Of a stretch of DNA of 64,000 bases, positions 1 through 9,787 are shown one piece after another. Both the position numbers and the translations under genes were made by a program. The notes beneath the pieces were generated by a model, which made no database searches, was not told the DNA's origin, and was given only the letters and a program-made list of their open reading frames with translations. Position 1 is the stretch's first letter. Each line of letters begins with the position of its first letter. This DNA is from Fen-1258 sp027348115 (lineage in GTDB: Bacteria; Bacteroidota; Ignavibacteria; Ignavibacteriales; Melioribacteraceae), in the NCBI GenBank assembly GCA_027348115.1, contig DAIEQA010000109.1, positions 1 through 64,000 on the forward strand, given 5' to 3'.

Positions 1-2049
1 AATGTAAACAACGCCGTCTTCTTCATGCGGTTGGCCGTAAACAGTGTGACATGATTTTAAACCGCCGAGCCATTTTCTTGTATCGGAAATATAAACAAGG
101 TCGCCTGCTTCCGCCGCCATTTTTTGCATATCGCGTTTGGAAAAATTAATTACATCTTCGTCGTCGCTTTCAGAAAGTTTCCAGTGAACCCGGATGATTT
201 CGCCTTCGCGTTCGTTCAGTTTTCTTCCTTTGAACCATTCTTTAGCCTGGCGAATCGACCAGATTGTAAGTCCGGCAGTTTGCGCTTCTTCGTCGTACTT
301 AACGTAAAAAGTTGTTATTACCGCCACGCATGCGGTCATTAGTAAAGTCAGGGTAAACAATAATCCGATTGAACCTAAACTTATTTTGAAGAAAATGTCG
401 AGAATATCTATCACAATAACCACGCCGGTTATAACAAATAAAGAGTACATAATTATGTTGTGATTAGGATTCTCTTTTATTAACACAGCTACCTTTTTAA
501 GTTTATTGTGAAGTAAAGTTACTACCACAGCCACGCCCGTGCATACAATAAGATTATATAAAGCAGCCATGTAAGTAAAAGGATGAACGGGATCGTATGG
601 CGTTCCTTGAGCAATCGGCGCAATAAGTTCTAACGGAAATCTGAATCCGAGAAGCATTAACGCAACTCCGCCTATTACAGTGGAGATTAAACCTGCCGGA
701 GTGAATTTTTTCCAGAATGCCCCGAAGAAAATCGCTATCATCAATGGCGGGGTTAATGTTGCATGGAAAAACGCGTGAGCCTGGTAAACCGTTGGATACG
801 AATTGAAGGCATAGACTGCAAACACTCCTAAAAATGTAAAAGCCGCCGTCGATACTCGTGCAACCATCATTGCTCTTTTTTCATCGGGCGGATCTTCGCG
901 TTTTTGTTTTTTAAGCCAAATCCTTACCGGTTTGTCAACATCGTTAACCCAGATTGCGGCTGTGGCATTTAACAAAGTACTTACCGTAGACATAAGTGCC
1001 GCCGCAATTGCTGCAATAACAAAACCGAAAACACCGGGACCGGTAATTATATTGGCGACTAGAACAAAAATGCTGTCGGGATTGACATTTTGAGGAATTA
1101 AGCTTGGATTCAAAACGGAAATGGCTTTGGCAATCCACCCGCCGCTTCCAACAACTATTGCAGAGATGGGAAGCATAAATAAAATATTTACCGCCGCAGC
1201 TTTTCTTCCTTCATGAACATTTTTGGTAGCCATAAATCTCATTATAAGTCCCATGTTCATGAATAAGAAACCGACCGAGCCGGCGATGCCGTCTTCCCAA
1301 AATGTTCCAACGGAATTAAATTCCGAAGGTGAATTAAATCCTGCGAACGGAAGTTTCCATGACGTGGGCAGTAAATTCCAGAATGCATGCCAGCCGCCTA
1401 CATAAGCAATTCCGACAAAGAACACCATGAGACCAGCAAACATAAGCATCAATCCTTGCACTAGATCCGTAAAGATAACGGCAGTCTGTCCTCCGAATGT
1501 AATGTATATACCTACTATCACCGCGGTTACCCAGATCAAGCCCATAAGCGTAACATGAATGTGAACTCCTAAGAACGTAAAGTGTTCCGGCATTAAAGGC
1601 ATAATTGCCTTTCCCATCGTTAGAAAGCCGATGCCGACATAACCTATAAGATACATCAACTGCAGGATTGTTACAAAAAATCTTGCCGAAGGCGAAAACC
1701 TTTTTTCAAAATACTCGGGTATGGATCGAATCCTGGAATAAACAATAATTGGAAGCCAGCCGAATAAAAAGAAGGGCACAAAAAACCAGTCGTTCATATA
1801 AGACATCGATGAAGAGAAACCATATTTAAATCCCATCGCAGAATATTTAACAAAGCTATGGCTGCTAATGCCGGTTGCAACAATCGACATTGCAATTATC
1901 CACCAGGTAAATCTTCTTCCTCCGAAGAAGAAATCGTTTGTATCTTTATTATACTTTGCAAAGTATGTTCCGAAAAGCAGCATTGCTGCCATGTAAATTA
2001 CAAGTACAATCCAATCGAGTTCGGTACCGATATTATGAATTTGTGTCAT
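1..2049 (-). CDS. sodium:solute symporter (SSS family), 3' end outside window
   Basis: At least 683 codons are open from the ATG at 2049 to the window edge with no stop, so the C-terminus is missing. The protein starts MTQIHNIGTELDWIVL and then shows regularly spaced hydrophobic helices with motifs such as FFFGGRRFTWW near residue 30 and a cytoplasmic, charged C-terminal part after the last helix. This layout is that of the SSS family, which imports sugars, amino acids or vitamins with sodium; the substrate cannot be read from the sequence. The start sits 7 bases after the stop of a small membrane-protein gene, so the two are probably cotranscribed. Family assignment is firm, substrate unknown. 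Confidence 0.85.
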   Translation of the reverse strand, partial: MTQIHNIGTELDWIVLVIYMAAMLLFGTYFAKYNKDTNDFFFGGRRFTWWIIAMSIVATGISSHSFVKYSAMGFKYGFSSSMSYMNDWFFVPFFLFGWLPIIVYSRIRSIPEYFEKRFSPSARFFVTILQLMYLIGYVGIGFLTMGKAIMPLMPEHFTFLGVHIHVTLMGLIWVTAVIVGIYITFGGQTAVIFTDLVQGLMLMFAGLMVFFVGIAYVGGWHAFWNLLPTSWKLPFAGFNSPSEFNSVGTFWEDGIAGSVGFLFMNMGLIMRFMATKNVHEGRKAAAVNILFMLPISAIVVGSGGWIAKAISVLNPSLIPQNVNPDSIFVLVANIITGPGVFGFVIAAIAAALMSTVSTLLNATAAIWVNDVDKPVRIWLKKQKREDPPDEKRAMMVARVSTAAFTFLGVFAVYAFNSYPTVYQAHAFFHATLTPPLMIAIFFGAFWKKFTPAGLISTVIGGVALMLLGFRFPLELIAPIAQGTPYDPVHPFTYMAALYNLIVCTGVAVVVTLLHNKLKKVAVLIKENPNHNIIMYSLFVITGVVIVIDILDIFFKISLGSIGLLFTLTLLMTACVAVITTFYVKYDEEAQTAGLTIWSIRQAKEWFKGRKLNEREGEIIRVHWKLSESDDEDVINFSKRDMQKMAAEAGDLVYISDTRKWLGGLKSCHTVYGQPHEEDGVVYI

Positions 2050-2056
2050 ATAGTTC

Positions 2057-2272
2057 TCACCAGTAAAGTGCTGACATGATTAAAAATAGATGCAGGATAA
2101 CGTAGTAGAAAAATCCGGCAATCATTACTTTCCACCAAAAGCGATCTTTCTTAAGCCGCATATCAATTGCTTTGTTTTTTCTAATAATAATCATTCCAGC
2201 TAGGAAAAAAATTCCCCCGCCGACATAAAGATAAATGTACGGCAACCAGACATTAAAAAAATTCAATGGCAT
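2057..2272 (-). CDS. small two-helix membrane protein next to the symporter
   Basis: This 71-residue protein has two hydrophobic segments, roughly residues 10-30 (YIYLYVGGGIFFLAGMIII) and 48-66 (VMIAGFFYYVILHLFLIM), joined by a Lys/Arg-rich loop. The stop is 7 bases upstream of the symporter start, on the same strand. Some solute:sodium symporters have small membrane partners, but this one does not clearly match the DUF4212 type I know, so a partner role is only inferred from position. The tight spacing and sensible membrane topology support it as a real gene. I do not recognise the family. Confidence 0.65.
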   Translation of the reverse strand: MPLNFFNVWLPYIYLYVGGGIFFLAGMIIIRKNKAIDMRLKKDRFWWKVMIAGFFYYVILHLFLIMSALYW

Positions 2273-2508
2273 CTAAAGTCTCCAAATGTTGGGGCTCAAA
2301 TTAGGTTTGGTGATTTTGAATCGCAAATAATTTTTTTGTTAATTCAGAAGGGCTAAAAAAATGACCTACGACCGGTTAAGATAGAATATCATCCTAATCC
2401 GTTAAAATATTTATACTTTATTATTCCGGCGGAAATTGCATTTGAAAGGTGGGGTATCTAAATTTAGCGCCTAAAATTTTTATTATTTCAAAAGCGGAGG
2501 TTGTTTTC

Positions 2509-4599
2509 ATGGGAATGATGGCCCGGATGAGGAGTTTAGCTCCGTGGTTCATGTTTCTGGTCGGCGGTATTTTTGTGCTTTTTATGGTTTTATCGGATTC
2601 CAAACTGACGGACTTTTTTCATCAGAGAAGTCAAAATGTAGGTTCGGTTGACGGTGAAGATATTTCCTATCAAGACTATTCAAATTTCGTCGATAGAGCT
2701 AGAAAGAGTCAGGAACAGAATGGACAAACCATAGATGAATCGCAAATGGATTTTTTTAGAGATCAGGTTTGGGATGCGGTTGTTACTCAGAAATTGTTAG
2801 AAAAGAAAATTCAACAGTACGGCATTATTGTTACCGATGATGAAGTTAGAGACGAACTTCTGGGACCAAATCCTCCTGCCGAACTTAAAAAACAGTTTAC
2901 GGATTCTACGGGTAACTTTAATAGGCAGTTATATGAAACTACTATTAGAGATCCTCGAAATAAACAAATCATGATTGCTGTCGAAGCGCAGGTGCGCCAG
3001 CAGTTGATTCAACAAAAATTGCAGGACTATGTTACGGCATCTATTACTGTTAGCGATGAAGAAACACGCGACGCCTTTATCAAGCAAAATATTAAGATGA
3101 AAGCCGATTATGTTTCTGTAGATCTTAATTCTGTTCCCGATTCCGATGTGAAAGTTTCCGATGAGGAAATTAAAAAATATTACGACGACCACCCGGAAGA
3201 TTACCACGTTGACGCCCAGAGGAAACTGAAATTTGTTCTCTTCAGAAGACAACCTTCTCATGACGATACGCTGTCTATAAAGAAAAATCTTGATGACCTG
3301 GTTGCTAAAATGAAAAACGATACGGCTTCATTTAAAAGTTACGTGAATATTTATTCCGAAGTTCCTTATAGACGGGATACAATTTCAATTGTAAGACTGC
3401 CGGAGAATGTTAAAAATATTTTAAGCAACGCCAAAGTTGGAGATGTAATTGGTCCGGTTCTAACTTTCCAGGGTTTTGTTGTTTACAAACTGGTTGATAG
3501 AGTCACTTCCAAAAATACAATGGTAAGAGCTTCGCATATTCTCGTTAAATCCACAGGAGACGATAAAGCAGACTACAAGAAAGCTATGGATATCTATAAC
3601 GAGTTGATGAAAGGCGCCAATTTTGAAAACGAAGCCAGAATGAAGTCCGATGACGGCACTAAGAATAACGGCGGCGATTTGGGATGGTTTGGTAAAGGAC
3701 AAATGGTTAAGCCCTTTGAAGAAGCTTGTTTTAACGGTAAGATCGGAGTAATACAAAAACCAATTAAAACTCAATTTGGATATCACATAATCAAAGTAAC
3801 CGGAAAATCGAATACCGATTACGTTGTTGAACAAATTGTTAACCGAATACAAGTTTCCGGAAGCACTGCCGATAAAATTTACCAGGACGCCCAGGATTTC
3901 TCCTACATAGCTAAGAAAGACGGATTTGAATCCGAAGCTAAACTGATGAAATACGACATTGGCGAAACTCCTGGATATGCAAAAGACGCTACAGCTATTC
4001 CAAGTTTGGGTTCCAACTCTGCCTTGGTTAAATGGTCGTTCGACGAAAGCACCGGTTCGATTAGCGACGTATTCAAAGTGCCTGCCGGGTATATTGTTGC
4101 CATGATCTCCGATGCTTCAAAAGCCGGAGTAGAGAAATTTGACGTGGTAAAATCTCAGGTTAAAAACACTTTGCTTAGAAAAAAGAAATTGGATAAAGCG
4201 ATGTCGTTGATTGCTGATATTCGTTCGAAGATCGGCGATAACGGCGATCCTTCCGCTGTGGCAAAAACGGTTTGGAATGCGGCGAGAGTAGATACCACTT
4301 CGGAATTTACTGTTAATGGAAATGTCCCCCGCCTTGGCCGTGAATTTGCATTTACAGATTATGCGTATAAAGCTGATTTGAATAAATGGTCGCAGCCTGT
4401 AAAGGGTAGAATTGGCGCTTATCTTATTAAGGTTACCTACAGAACTCAGTTTAATAATCAAACCTACGATTTTCAGAAAGCCGAGTTGAAGAAACAAATA
4501 CTGTCTTCCAAAAAGAGCCGGTATTTTATGCAATGGGTTCAGGACTTAAAGAAAGAAGCCGATATTGTTGATAACAGATATCTCTTCTACCGGTACTAA
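2509..4599 (+). CDS. membrane-anchored peptidylprolyl isomerase, PpiD/SurA-like
   Basis: The protein (696 residues) is a PpiD-like periplasmic folding helper. It has one N-terminal membrane helix (APWFMFLVGGIFVLFMVL, about residues 11-28), then a SurA_N-like helical region, and a parvulin domain from about residue 340 beginning ASHILVKS and including GGDLGWFGKGQMV and FGYHIIKV. A long C-terminal region follows. The reading frame opens at 2449, but ATG 2509 is preferred because AGCGGAGG lies 8 bases before it and the membrane helix then falls at the usual place. A strong terminator follows the stop. Known PpiD proteins help newly secreted outer-membrane proteins fold; that role here is inferred. 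Confidence 0.88.
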   Translation: MGMMARMRSLAPWFMFLVGGIFVLFMVLSDSKLTDFFHQRSQNVGSVDGEDISYQDYSNFVDRARKSQEQNGQTIDESQMDFFRDQVWDAVVTQKLLEKKIQQYGIIVTDDEVRDELLGPNPPAELKKQFTDSTGNFNRQLYETTIRDPRNKQIMIAVEAQVRQQLIQQKLQDYVTASITVSDEETRDAFIKQNIKMKADYVSVDLNSVPDSDVKVSDEEIKKYYDDHPEDYHVDAQRKLKFVLFRRQPSHDDTLSIKKNLDDLVAKMKNDTASFKSYVNIYSEVPYRRDTISIVRLPENVKNILSNAKVGDVIGPVLTFQGFVVYKLVDRVTSKNTMVRASHILVKSTGDDKADYKKAMDIYNELMKGANFENEARMKSDDGTKNNGGDLGWFGKGQMVKPFEEACFNGKIGVIQKPIKTQFGYHIIKVTGKSNTDYVVEQIVNRIQVSGSTADKIYQDAQDFSYIAKKDGFESEAKLMKYDIGETPGYAKDATAIPSLGSNSALVKWSFDESTGSISDVFKVPAGYIVAMISDASKAGVEKFDVVKSQVKNTLLRKKKLDKAMSLIADIRSKIGDNGDPSAVAKTVWNAARVDTTSEFTVNGNVPRLGREFAFTDYAYKADLNKWSQPVKGRIGAYLIKVTYRTQFNNQTYDFQKAELKKQILSSKKSRYFMQWVQDLKKEADIVDNRYLFYRY

Positions 4600-4606
4600 A
4601 ATTAAA

Positions 4607-4634
4607 AAGCCGTTCTTAAGAGAACGGCTTTTTT
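4607..4634 (+). terminator. rho-independent terminator after ppiD-like gene
   Basis: A 10-bp perfect stem (AAGCCGTTCT with AGAACGGCTT) and a TAAG loop are followed by a T run. It starts 8 bases after the upstream stop codon. Confidence 0.9.
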
Positions 4635-4786
4635 ATGTCAATTCCTTTTTAATCCAGTCAATTAATGCTTCGCCTGTTTTAACGGCGCCACTATAAAGTC
4701 GGCGGCGAATAACATCAAACAAATTTTTCCAATATCAATCATGATTTTATATATTGAGTTGCGGATGTTTTAAAATTCATTCTTCT

Positions 4787-5338
4787 ATGAGCTTAAAGAG
4801 AATCTACATAACCGGATTTATGACAAGCGGTAAAAGCACGGTTGGGCCAATACTTGCCAACGTGCTCGGGTTTGAATTTATAGACCTTGATAAGGAAATC
4901 GAATCCCAGGAAAATCTTTCGATAGTAGAAATATTTGAAAAAAAAGGGGAAGCGTATTTTCGCGAGCTCGAGACGCATGTGCTCACAAGATTTTCGCAAA
5001 AAGACGATCTTGTTATTTCTCTTGGCGGCGGAACAATCACTAACGATACAAACTTTGCAATCATTCGAAAAACAGGAAAAATAATTTATCTTAAAGTGGC
5101 TCCAAACGTGCTGTATAAAAGATTGAAAAATAAAATAGACCGCCCGCTGATACGCGACATGGTTTTGAACGGAAACTCCGAAAAAGACTTTGTGGAAAAG
5201 ATAGAAGAACTGCTTCAAAAGAGAAGTAAGTATTACGAACGGGCAGATCTTATAATTGAATCCGATATGCAGCCGCTGGGCGTAACAATAGATAAAATTG
5301 CAAAAAAAATTTCGGTGCTCTTCGATGAAAAAAATTGA
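4787..5338 (+). CDS. aroK: shikimate kinase
   Basis: The enzyme phosphorylates shikimate in the pathway to chorismate and aromatic amino acids. The 183-residue protein shows the Walker A loop as GFMTSGKST (residues 9-17), the shikimate-binding DLD near residue 33, FRELE, the GGG motif in LVISLGGGTI, and the lid arginines in DRPLIRD. The frame is open from a TTG at 4754, but ATG 4787 gives the standard short N-terminus. The 3' end overlaps aroB by 14 bases, so the two are translated from one mRNA. Length matches the family. Confidence 0.93.
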   Translation: MSLKRIYITGFMTSGKSTVGPILANVLGFEFIDLDKEIESQENLSIVEIFEKKGEAYFRELETHVLTRFSQKDDLVISLGGGTITNDTNFAIIRKTGKIIYLKVAPNVLYKRLKNKIDRPLIRDMVLNGNSEKDFVEKIEELLQKRSKYYERADLIIESDMQPLGVTIDKIAKKISVLFDEKN

Positions 5339-6419
5339 GATTAAAATTCCCGGTAAAACATATCCCATTTTTCTCGGCGACGGGATAACAAATTCTTTCC
5401 GCCGTGTTATTAAATCCGGCAATTTTTGTAAGAATTTCTTTTTTGTGGTTGATAGTAATGTGTTTGAGTATCACGGCGAAAAAATAAATAGTTTAATTTC
5501 CGCCGGCGGCGGCAAGTCATTTGTTCATGTCTTTGAATCAAACGAAAGGAATAAGAGCTTCGACGGCGCGCAAAAAATTTATTCCGATCTTATTAGTCAT
5601 GGCTTTGCAAGAGATACCCTTGTAGTTGCCGTTGGCGGAGGTATAACTGGAGATATAACGGGATTTGTCGCATCCACCTTTATGAGGGGTGTTCAGTTTG
5701 TTCAGATTCCTACAACATTACTTTCTGCGGTTGATAGTTCCGTAGGCGGAAAGACGGGAATTAATTTCGAGCACACAAAAAATATTATCGGCACATTTTT
5801 TCAGCCGGAGTTTGTTTTTATCGATACGGAATTTTTAAATACGCTTCCAAAGGACGAATTAGTTTGCGGCATCGGAGAAATTTTGAAATATGCTTTTCTT
5901 TCCAATGATGAATTGTTCGATGCGTTAAATAATAATCTCGATAAACTTCTGCTTCTGAAGCCGGCATTCACGAAAAAGATTATTGAAACATGCATTCGTT
6001 TTAAAGGAGACGTAGTTGCCAAAGATGAGAAAGAAAGCGGCTTGCGCAAAATTTTAAACTTTGGCCATACATTTGCCCATGCTTTCGAGGTGGAACAAAA
6101 TTATTTATTGAAACACGGACAGGCGGTTACAGTAGGCATAATGTGCGCCCTGGAATTGTCCAGGGGTTTGGAGCTAATCAGCGATAAACAGTTTGCCCGG
6201 TTTGCGAGTCTTCCGATGAAGTTGAAAGATAAAATAGTTGTCCGGAATTTCAACGCCGATGATATTTATGAAATAATGAAGCGTGATAAAAAGGGAACAT
6301 CCGATAAAATAAAATTTGTTCTGCTGAACAAATTGGGCAGGCTGCTTTTGGACGTTACGGCTGAAAAAGCGGCGGTTAAAGCGGCAATAGAAAAAGGCGC
6401 CGGTTATTTTGTAAAATAA
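5325..6419 (+). CDS. aroB: 3-dehydroquinate synthase
   Basis: The enzyme makes 3-dehydroquinate from DAHP using NAD and a metal, the second step of the shikimate pathway. The 364-residue protein carries the NAD-binding VAVGGGITGDITGFVAST, the substrate loop PTTLLSAVDSSVGGKTGIN, and the metal ligands in the GEILKYAF and FGHTFAHAFE regions. ATG 5325 lies inside the end of aroK and was preferred over the in-frame upstream codon at 5298 because it starts exactly at the conserved N-terminal strand. The aroK-aroB overlap implies coupled translation. Confidence 0.94.
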   Translation: MKKIEIKIPGKTYPIFLGDGITNSFRRVIKSGNFCKNFFFVVDSNVFEYHGEKINSLISAGGGKSFVHVFESNERNKSFDGAQKIYSDLISHGFARDTLVVAVGGGITGDITGFVASTFMRGVQFVQIPTTLLSAVDSSVGGKTGINFEHTKNIIGTFFQPEFVFIDTEFLNTLPKDELVCGIGEILKYAFLSNDELFDALNNNLDKLLLLKPAFTKKIIETCIRFKGDVVAKDEKESGLRKILNFGHTFAHAFEVEQNYLLKHGQAVTVGIMCALELSRGLELISDKQFARFASLPMKLKDKIVVRNFNADDIYEIMKRDKKGTSDKIKFVLLNKLGRLLLDVTAEKAAVKAAIEKGAGYFVK

Positions 6420-6434
6420 TTCCAAAGAATTTTC

Positions 6435-8159
6435 GTGAGAAATTTATTCCTTATACTTTTTGTCAGTGCAACCCTCTTTAATATTTCTGCCCGCGCCCAA
6501 TTCGAAAGAGAAACACGCGCCGTGTGGTTGGCTACAAACTTCAGACTCGATTGGCCGCCTAATACGTTCGACGCCGAAAAACAAAAGCAGGACCTTATAC
6601 AAATTTTCGATAACATTAAATCCAAAAATTTAAATACGGTTTACTTCCAGGCGGAAAGCAACGGCACCGCAATGTTTCGTTCCTCTTACGAACCGTTATC
6701 TCCCTACATTACCGGGGAAGTGAACGGGAAGGCATCGTATGATCCTCTTGAATTTGCAATAGCACAGGCTCACAAACGCGGACTGGAGATTCATGCATGG
6801 GTAAATGTATTCAAATGTTTTAACGGCAGCGAAACTTATATACTCAATAATCCCGATCATATCGCGAAGAAAAAACCGGAGTGGGTAATTGAAGAAACTG
6901 AGAACGGACAAAAATCCTATTGGCTGGATCCAGGTCTGCCCGAAGTAAGAGAATATGTTTCCGATTTAATTGCCGAGATGGTTGAAAAATATAATCTCGA
7001 CGGCGTGCAGTTGGATTACATTCGTTACCCGGGTAAGAACTTTGACGACGATTTTTCTTACGGCATCTACGGCAAGAATTTAAACCGTGATGAATGGCGA
7101 AGACAAAATATTACCGGCACCGTCGAACTGATCTACAAAAAAATTAAAGCTGAAAGAAGTTTTGTAAAAGTAGGCGCGGCGCCAATCGGAATTTACAAAA
7201 ACATAAACGGCGCAAACGGTTGGCAAGGGTATTCGGAAATTTACCAGGACTCGCGTGAATGGCTTAAACTTGGAATTATAGATTATCTTGCGCCTCAAAT
7301 TTATTGGGGAATTGGCGACAAGCCCCGCTTTGACGTATTGGCAAAAGACTGGGCTCAAAATTCTTTTGGAAGAAATATTGTTATTGGAATGGGAGCTTAC
7401 AAAGAAAATGTTAGGAACGATCTAAACCGCATGATTGAATACGTAAGAGCAATTAATGCCGCCGGGGTTGCGTTTTTCCGCTATTCGAATATAAAGGATT
7501 ATAACTTCCAGGTCTTTCCGTATAAAACTTTTCCCTCATCGATGGCCTGGCTGGAAAAAGACGGCAGTAAATTTCTTCCTCTTTCTCCAGAGAATTTCAA
7601 ATTTCAAAAAACCGGCGATGATAAAAATATCTTCATTCTAACTTGGGATTCCGTAAAAGCAAAATCTTCTCTGGACTCGGCAAGATATTTTGCGCTTTAC
7701 AGTCTTCCGGATTCAAACGCCAAACCGCGAGCGCATTATCTTTTCGATCTAATCCCGGCAAATCAAACTTCGCTCACAATTGCAATTGATAAGCCGAAGC
7801 GGATTAATTATTACTTCTCTCTGAAATCCGTGAATAAACTTTGGGATGAAAGCAGAAACCCATCCAATTCAATCGAAATAAAATTTACTGGATTGAACCG
7901 ATTGGCAGAGGATGGCGATATCTTAAGTAAACCGGTATTGATTAAAGATTCCGAAAGCTCGGCGAGATTGTTTATCTGCGCAAATGCGGAAGAAAATATT
8001 GAAATAAGCGGAGGGACCGGTGTAGCCCTCGAAACAACTGTTACGGAAAATTTATTACCCGGGAAAAATATTGTAACTCTTAGCAGCAGCTTACTTAGTT
8101 GCAAAATTCTGAAGATAGTTTTTAAATCTTCGGGAAAAGTAACCGAGCTAAAACTTTAG
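6435..8159 (+). CDS. secreted GHL10 (DUF187) glycoside hydrolase-like protein
   Basis: The 574-residue protein starts at a GTG and has a signal peptide ending near Ala-Arg-Ala at residue 20. Residues 25-350 match the GHL10 family: RAVWLATNFRLDWP, NLNTVYFQAE, EIHAWVNVF, LDGVQLDYIRYP with its acidic pair, and APQIYWG. The last 200 residues look like a beta-sandwich of fibronectin III type. GHL10 proteins form a TIM barrel related to glycosidases and are thought to cut peptidoglycan or other glycans; the substrate here is unknown. It starts 16 bases after aroB and probably shares its transcript. The stop touches the convergent hydrolase gene. Confidence 0.85.
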   Translation: MRNLFLILFVSATLFNISARAQFERETRAVWLATNFRLDWPPNTFDAEKQKQDLIQIFDNIKSKNLNTVYFQAESNGTAMFRSSYEPLSPYITGEVNGKASYDPLEFAIAQAHKRGLEIHAWVNVFKCFNGSETYILNNPDHIAKKKPEWVIEETENGQKSYWLDPGLPEVREYVSDLIAEMVEKYNLDGVQLDYIRYPGKNFDDDFSYGIYGKNLNRDEWRRQNITGTVELIYKKIKAERSFVKVGAAPIGIYKNINGANGWQGYSEIYQDSREWLKLGIIDYLAPQIYWGIGDKPRFDVLAKDWAQNSFGRNIVIGMGAYKENVRNDLNRMIEYVRAINAAGVAFFRYSNIKDYNFQVFPYKTFPSSMAWLEKDGSKFLPLSPENFKFQKTGDDKNIFILTWDSVKAKSSLDSARYFALYSLPDSNAKPRAHYLFDLIPANQTSLTIAIDKPKRINYYFSLKSVNKLWDESRNPSNSIEIKFTGLNRLAEDGDILSKPVLIKDSESSARLFICANAEENIEISGGTGVALETTVTENLLPGKNIVTLSSSLLSCKILKIVFKSSGKVTELKL

Positions 8160-9008
8160 TTATTCAAGATATTTTGCGAACCAATCTTTTCTCATCCGGT
8201 CAACTTCTTTACGGTGCGATTTTAAGAAGTGATCCCCGCCTTCAAGCAAAACCAATTTATGTTCGCGGTTTAATTTCGTTAATTTAACCGAAAGATTTTG
8301 CGAATCGGAAACCGGGACCCTATCATCGTTTGTGCCGTGAAGAAGTAATATCGGCGTGGCGCGGCAAAGTTTTTCCGGGAAGTTTATAATTGAGCGCGAA
8401 TAGCACATTGATTTTATTTGTTCATTTGAATGAAAGAGATTTGTTTTTTTAAGAACATCCCTAAACTCGCTTGTTTTTTCCGCGCAGTGAAGATCGGCAA
8501 TTCCTCCGCTTACAATTGCGGCTTTAAATATATTTATTTTGGTTAGTGCAAGGTAAGTCATCATTCCGCCGCGGCTCCATCCTTCAATTCCCCAAATATT
8601 ATTATCGGCAAACTCAAATTCTTCGGCAAGAGGAATCAAATTAAGTATATCGTTTACGTCTTCGCCGCCGAATTCGTCCTTGCCTTGGCTTCCGGCGTTT
8701 CCTCGGTACTGCGAAGCTAACACAACATAGCCCCAACTCGCTATTTGTCCTAATATGCCGCGCGCGTTGAATTCATCAATCGATCCGTTTTCGCCGTAGC
8801 CGCCTCTATTCCATAACACACACGGATATTTTTTAGTCCGGTCGATGGGATAAGACACATAACCGTTTATTTTAAGTTCGTCCGAGAGATAAGTAATTTT
8901 TTCGGTTATTGTATTTTCAACAACGGCAGGGCCCCATCCGCTCGAGATCATTTTAAGATGCATGGAACTTAAACTTATTTCTTTTCGTAAAACGATAGGC
9001 GCTTTCAT
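8160..9008 (-). CDS. alpha/beta hydrolase, prolyl oligopeptidase-like (S9)
   Basis: The 282-residue protein is a serine hydrolase of the S9/dienelactone-hydrolase type. The nucleophile elbow is GWSRGG (Ser145), the acid is in HGTNDDRVP (about Asp228) and the histidine is in EGGDHFLKSH (His260). The oxyanion-hole region reads WNRGGYG near residues 67-73. No signal peptide is seen, so it is probably cytoplasmic. Such proteins cut short peptides or esters; no substrate can be named. It converges with the GHL10 gene with no spacer and is divergent from the DUF192 gene. Confidence 0.82.
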   Translation of the reverse strand: MKAPIVLRKEISLSSMHLKMISSGWGPAVVENTITEKITYLSDELKINGYVSYPIDRTKKYPCVLWNRGGYGENGSIDEFNARGILGQIASWGYVVLASQYRGNAGSQGKDEFGGEDVNDILNLIPLAEEFEFADNNIWGIEGWSRGGMMTYLALTKINIFKAAIVSGGIADLHCAEKTSEFRDVLKKTNLFHSNEQIKSMCYSRSIINFPEKLCRATPILLLHGTNDDRVPVSDSQNLSVKLTKLNREHKLVLLEGGDHFLKSHRKEVDRMRKDWFAKYLE

Positions 9009-9027
9009 GTTTTCAAAGATTATTTAT

Positions 9028-9035
9028 TAAATTTG
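9028..9035 (+). promoter_or_regulatory. candidate -7 promoter element for DUF192 gene
   Basis: TAAATTTG fits the Bacteroidota sigma-ABfA -7 consensus TAnnTTTG and lies 73 bases before ATG 9108. The -33 half is not clear, so this is tentative. Confidence 0.35.
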
Positions 9036-9107
9036 CCTTGAGGCCTTAACCAATTCAATATTTATAAAACGTAAAAAAATTACAAACTAATTTACAGATA
9101 AACATCC

Positions 9108-9677
9108 ATGTCGAAAAACAAAGTTCAGTTATCGAAGAATCAAAAAAGAAAAAATCTTTTTATACAGACGGGAGCCGCAGTTGTTGTGCTGGCCTTAGCC
9201 GCATATTTAATCCTTCCGAATTTATTATCAAAGAAAGAGGAAACTTCCAACAATGCTCTGGATCAGGCAATGAACAATAAGACGGTTTATTCTTTTACAA
9301 AGCAAGGCGAATTAACTTTTAGCGATGCCAAGGGAAATTTTATAACAAACATTGATATCGAAATTGCCGATACCCCGGAGAAACGGGAAACAGGTTTAAT
9401 GTTCCGCGATAAGATGGAGCAGAATCAGGGAATGTTATTTTTGTTTTCAACCGAGGAACCGCAAGCATTTTGGATGCACAATACCGTTCTTCCTTTGGAT
9501 ATTATTTACGTTAATTCGAAAATGGAAGTTGTTCACATAGCTAAAAACGCAAAGCCCTACGACGATACTTCTCTTCCTTCCGTTAAGCCGGCGCAGTATG
9601 TTGTGGAAGTTAACGCCGGATTCTCCGATAAGTACGGGATTAAAAACGGAGATAAGATTGTTTGGAGAACGGAGTAA
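9108..9677 (+). CDS. membrane-anchored DUF192 protein
   Basis: The 189-residue protein has a basic N-terminus, one membrane helix at about residues 17-36 (GAAVVVLALAAYLILPNLL) and a C-terminal DUF192 domain from residue 75. Signature pieces are ETGLMFRDKM, GMLFLFS, AFWMHNTVLPLDIIYV and VVEVNAG. The family is widespread in bacteria and archaea, usually exported or anchored, with a compact beta fold; no biochemical function is firmly known. It stands alone between two minus-strand genes. Confidence 0.85.
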   Translation: MSKNKVQLSKNQKRKNLFIQTGAAVVVLALAAYLILPNLLSKKEETSNNALDQAMNNKTVYSFTKQGELTFSDAKGNFITNIDIEIADTPEKRETGLMFRDKMEQNQGMLFLFSTEEPQAFWMHNTVLPLDIIYVNSKMEVVHIAKNAKPYDDTSLPSVKPAQYVVEVNAGFSDKYGIKNGDKIVWRTE

Positions 9678-9787
9678 CGTTACGTAAGAAGGGAGACGTT
9701 AGACGGAAGAAAAAACATTTGCGTATAACATTAGCAATAAATATTCTCTTCTTAAAACAAGAGTTTAAATAAAATATTTCTCGAAAA

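Noticed and set aside
4636..4742. Minus-strand stretch reading like a C-terminal helix (RRRLYSGAVKTGEALIDW)
   Set aside because: Only 33 codons, no start codon and no ribosome site; at best a gene remnant.
4793..5422. 209-codon open frame on the minus strand
   Set aside because: It is antisense to aroK, whose motifs are clear; its product has no family pattern.
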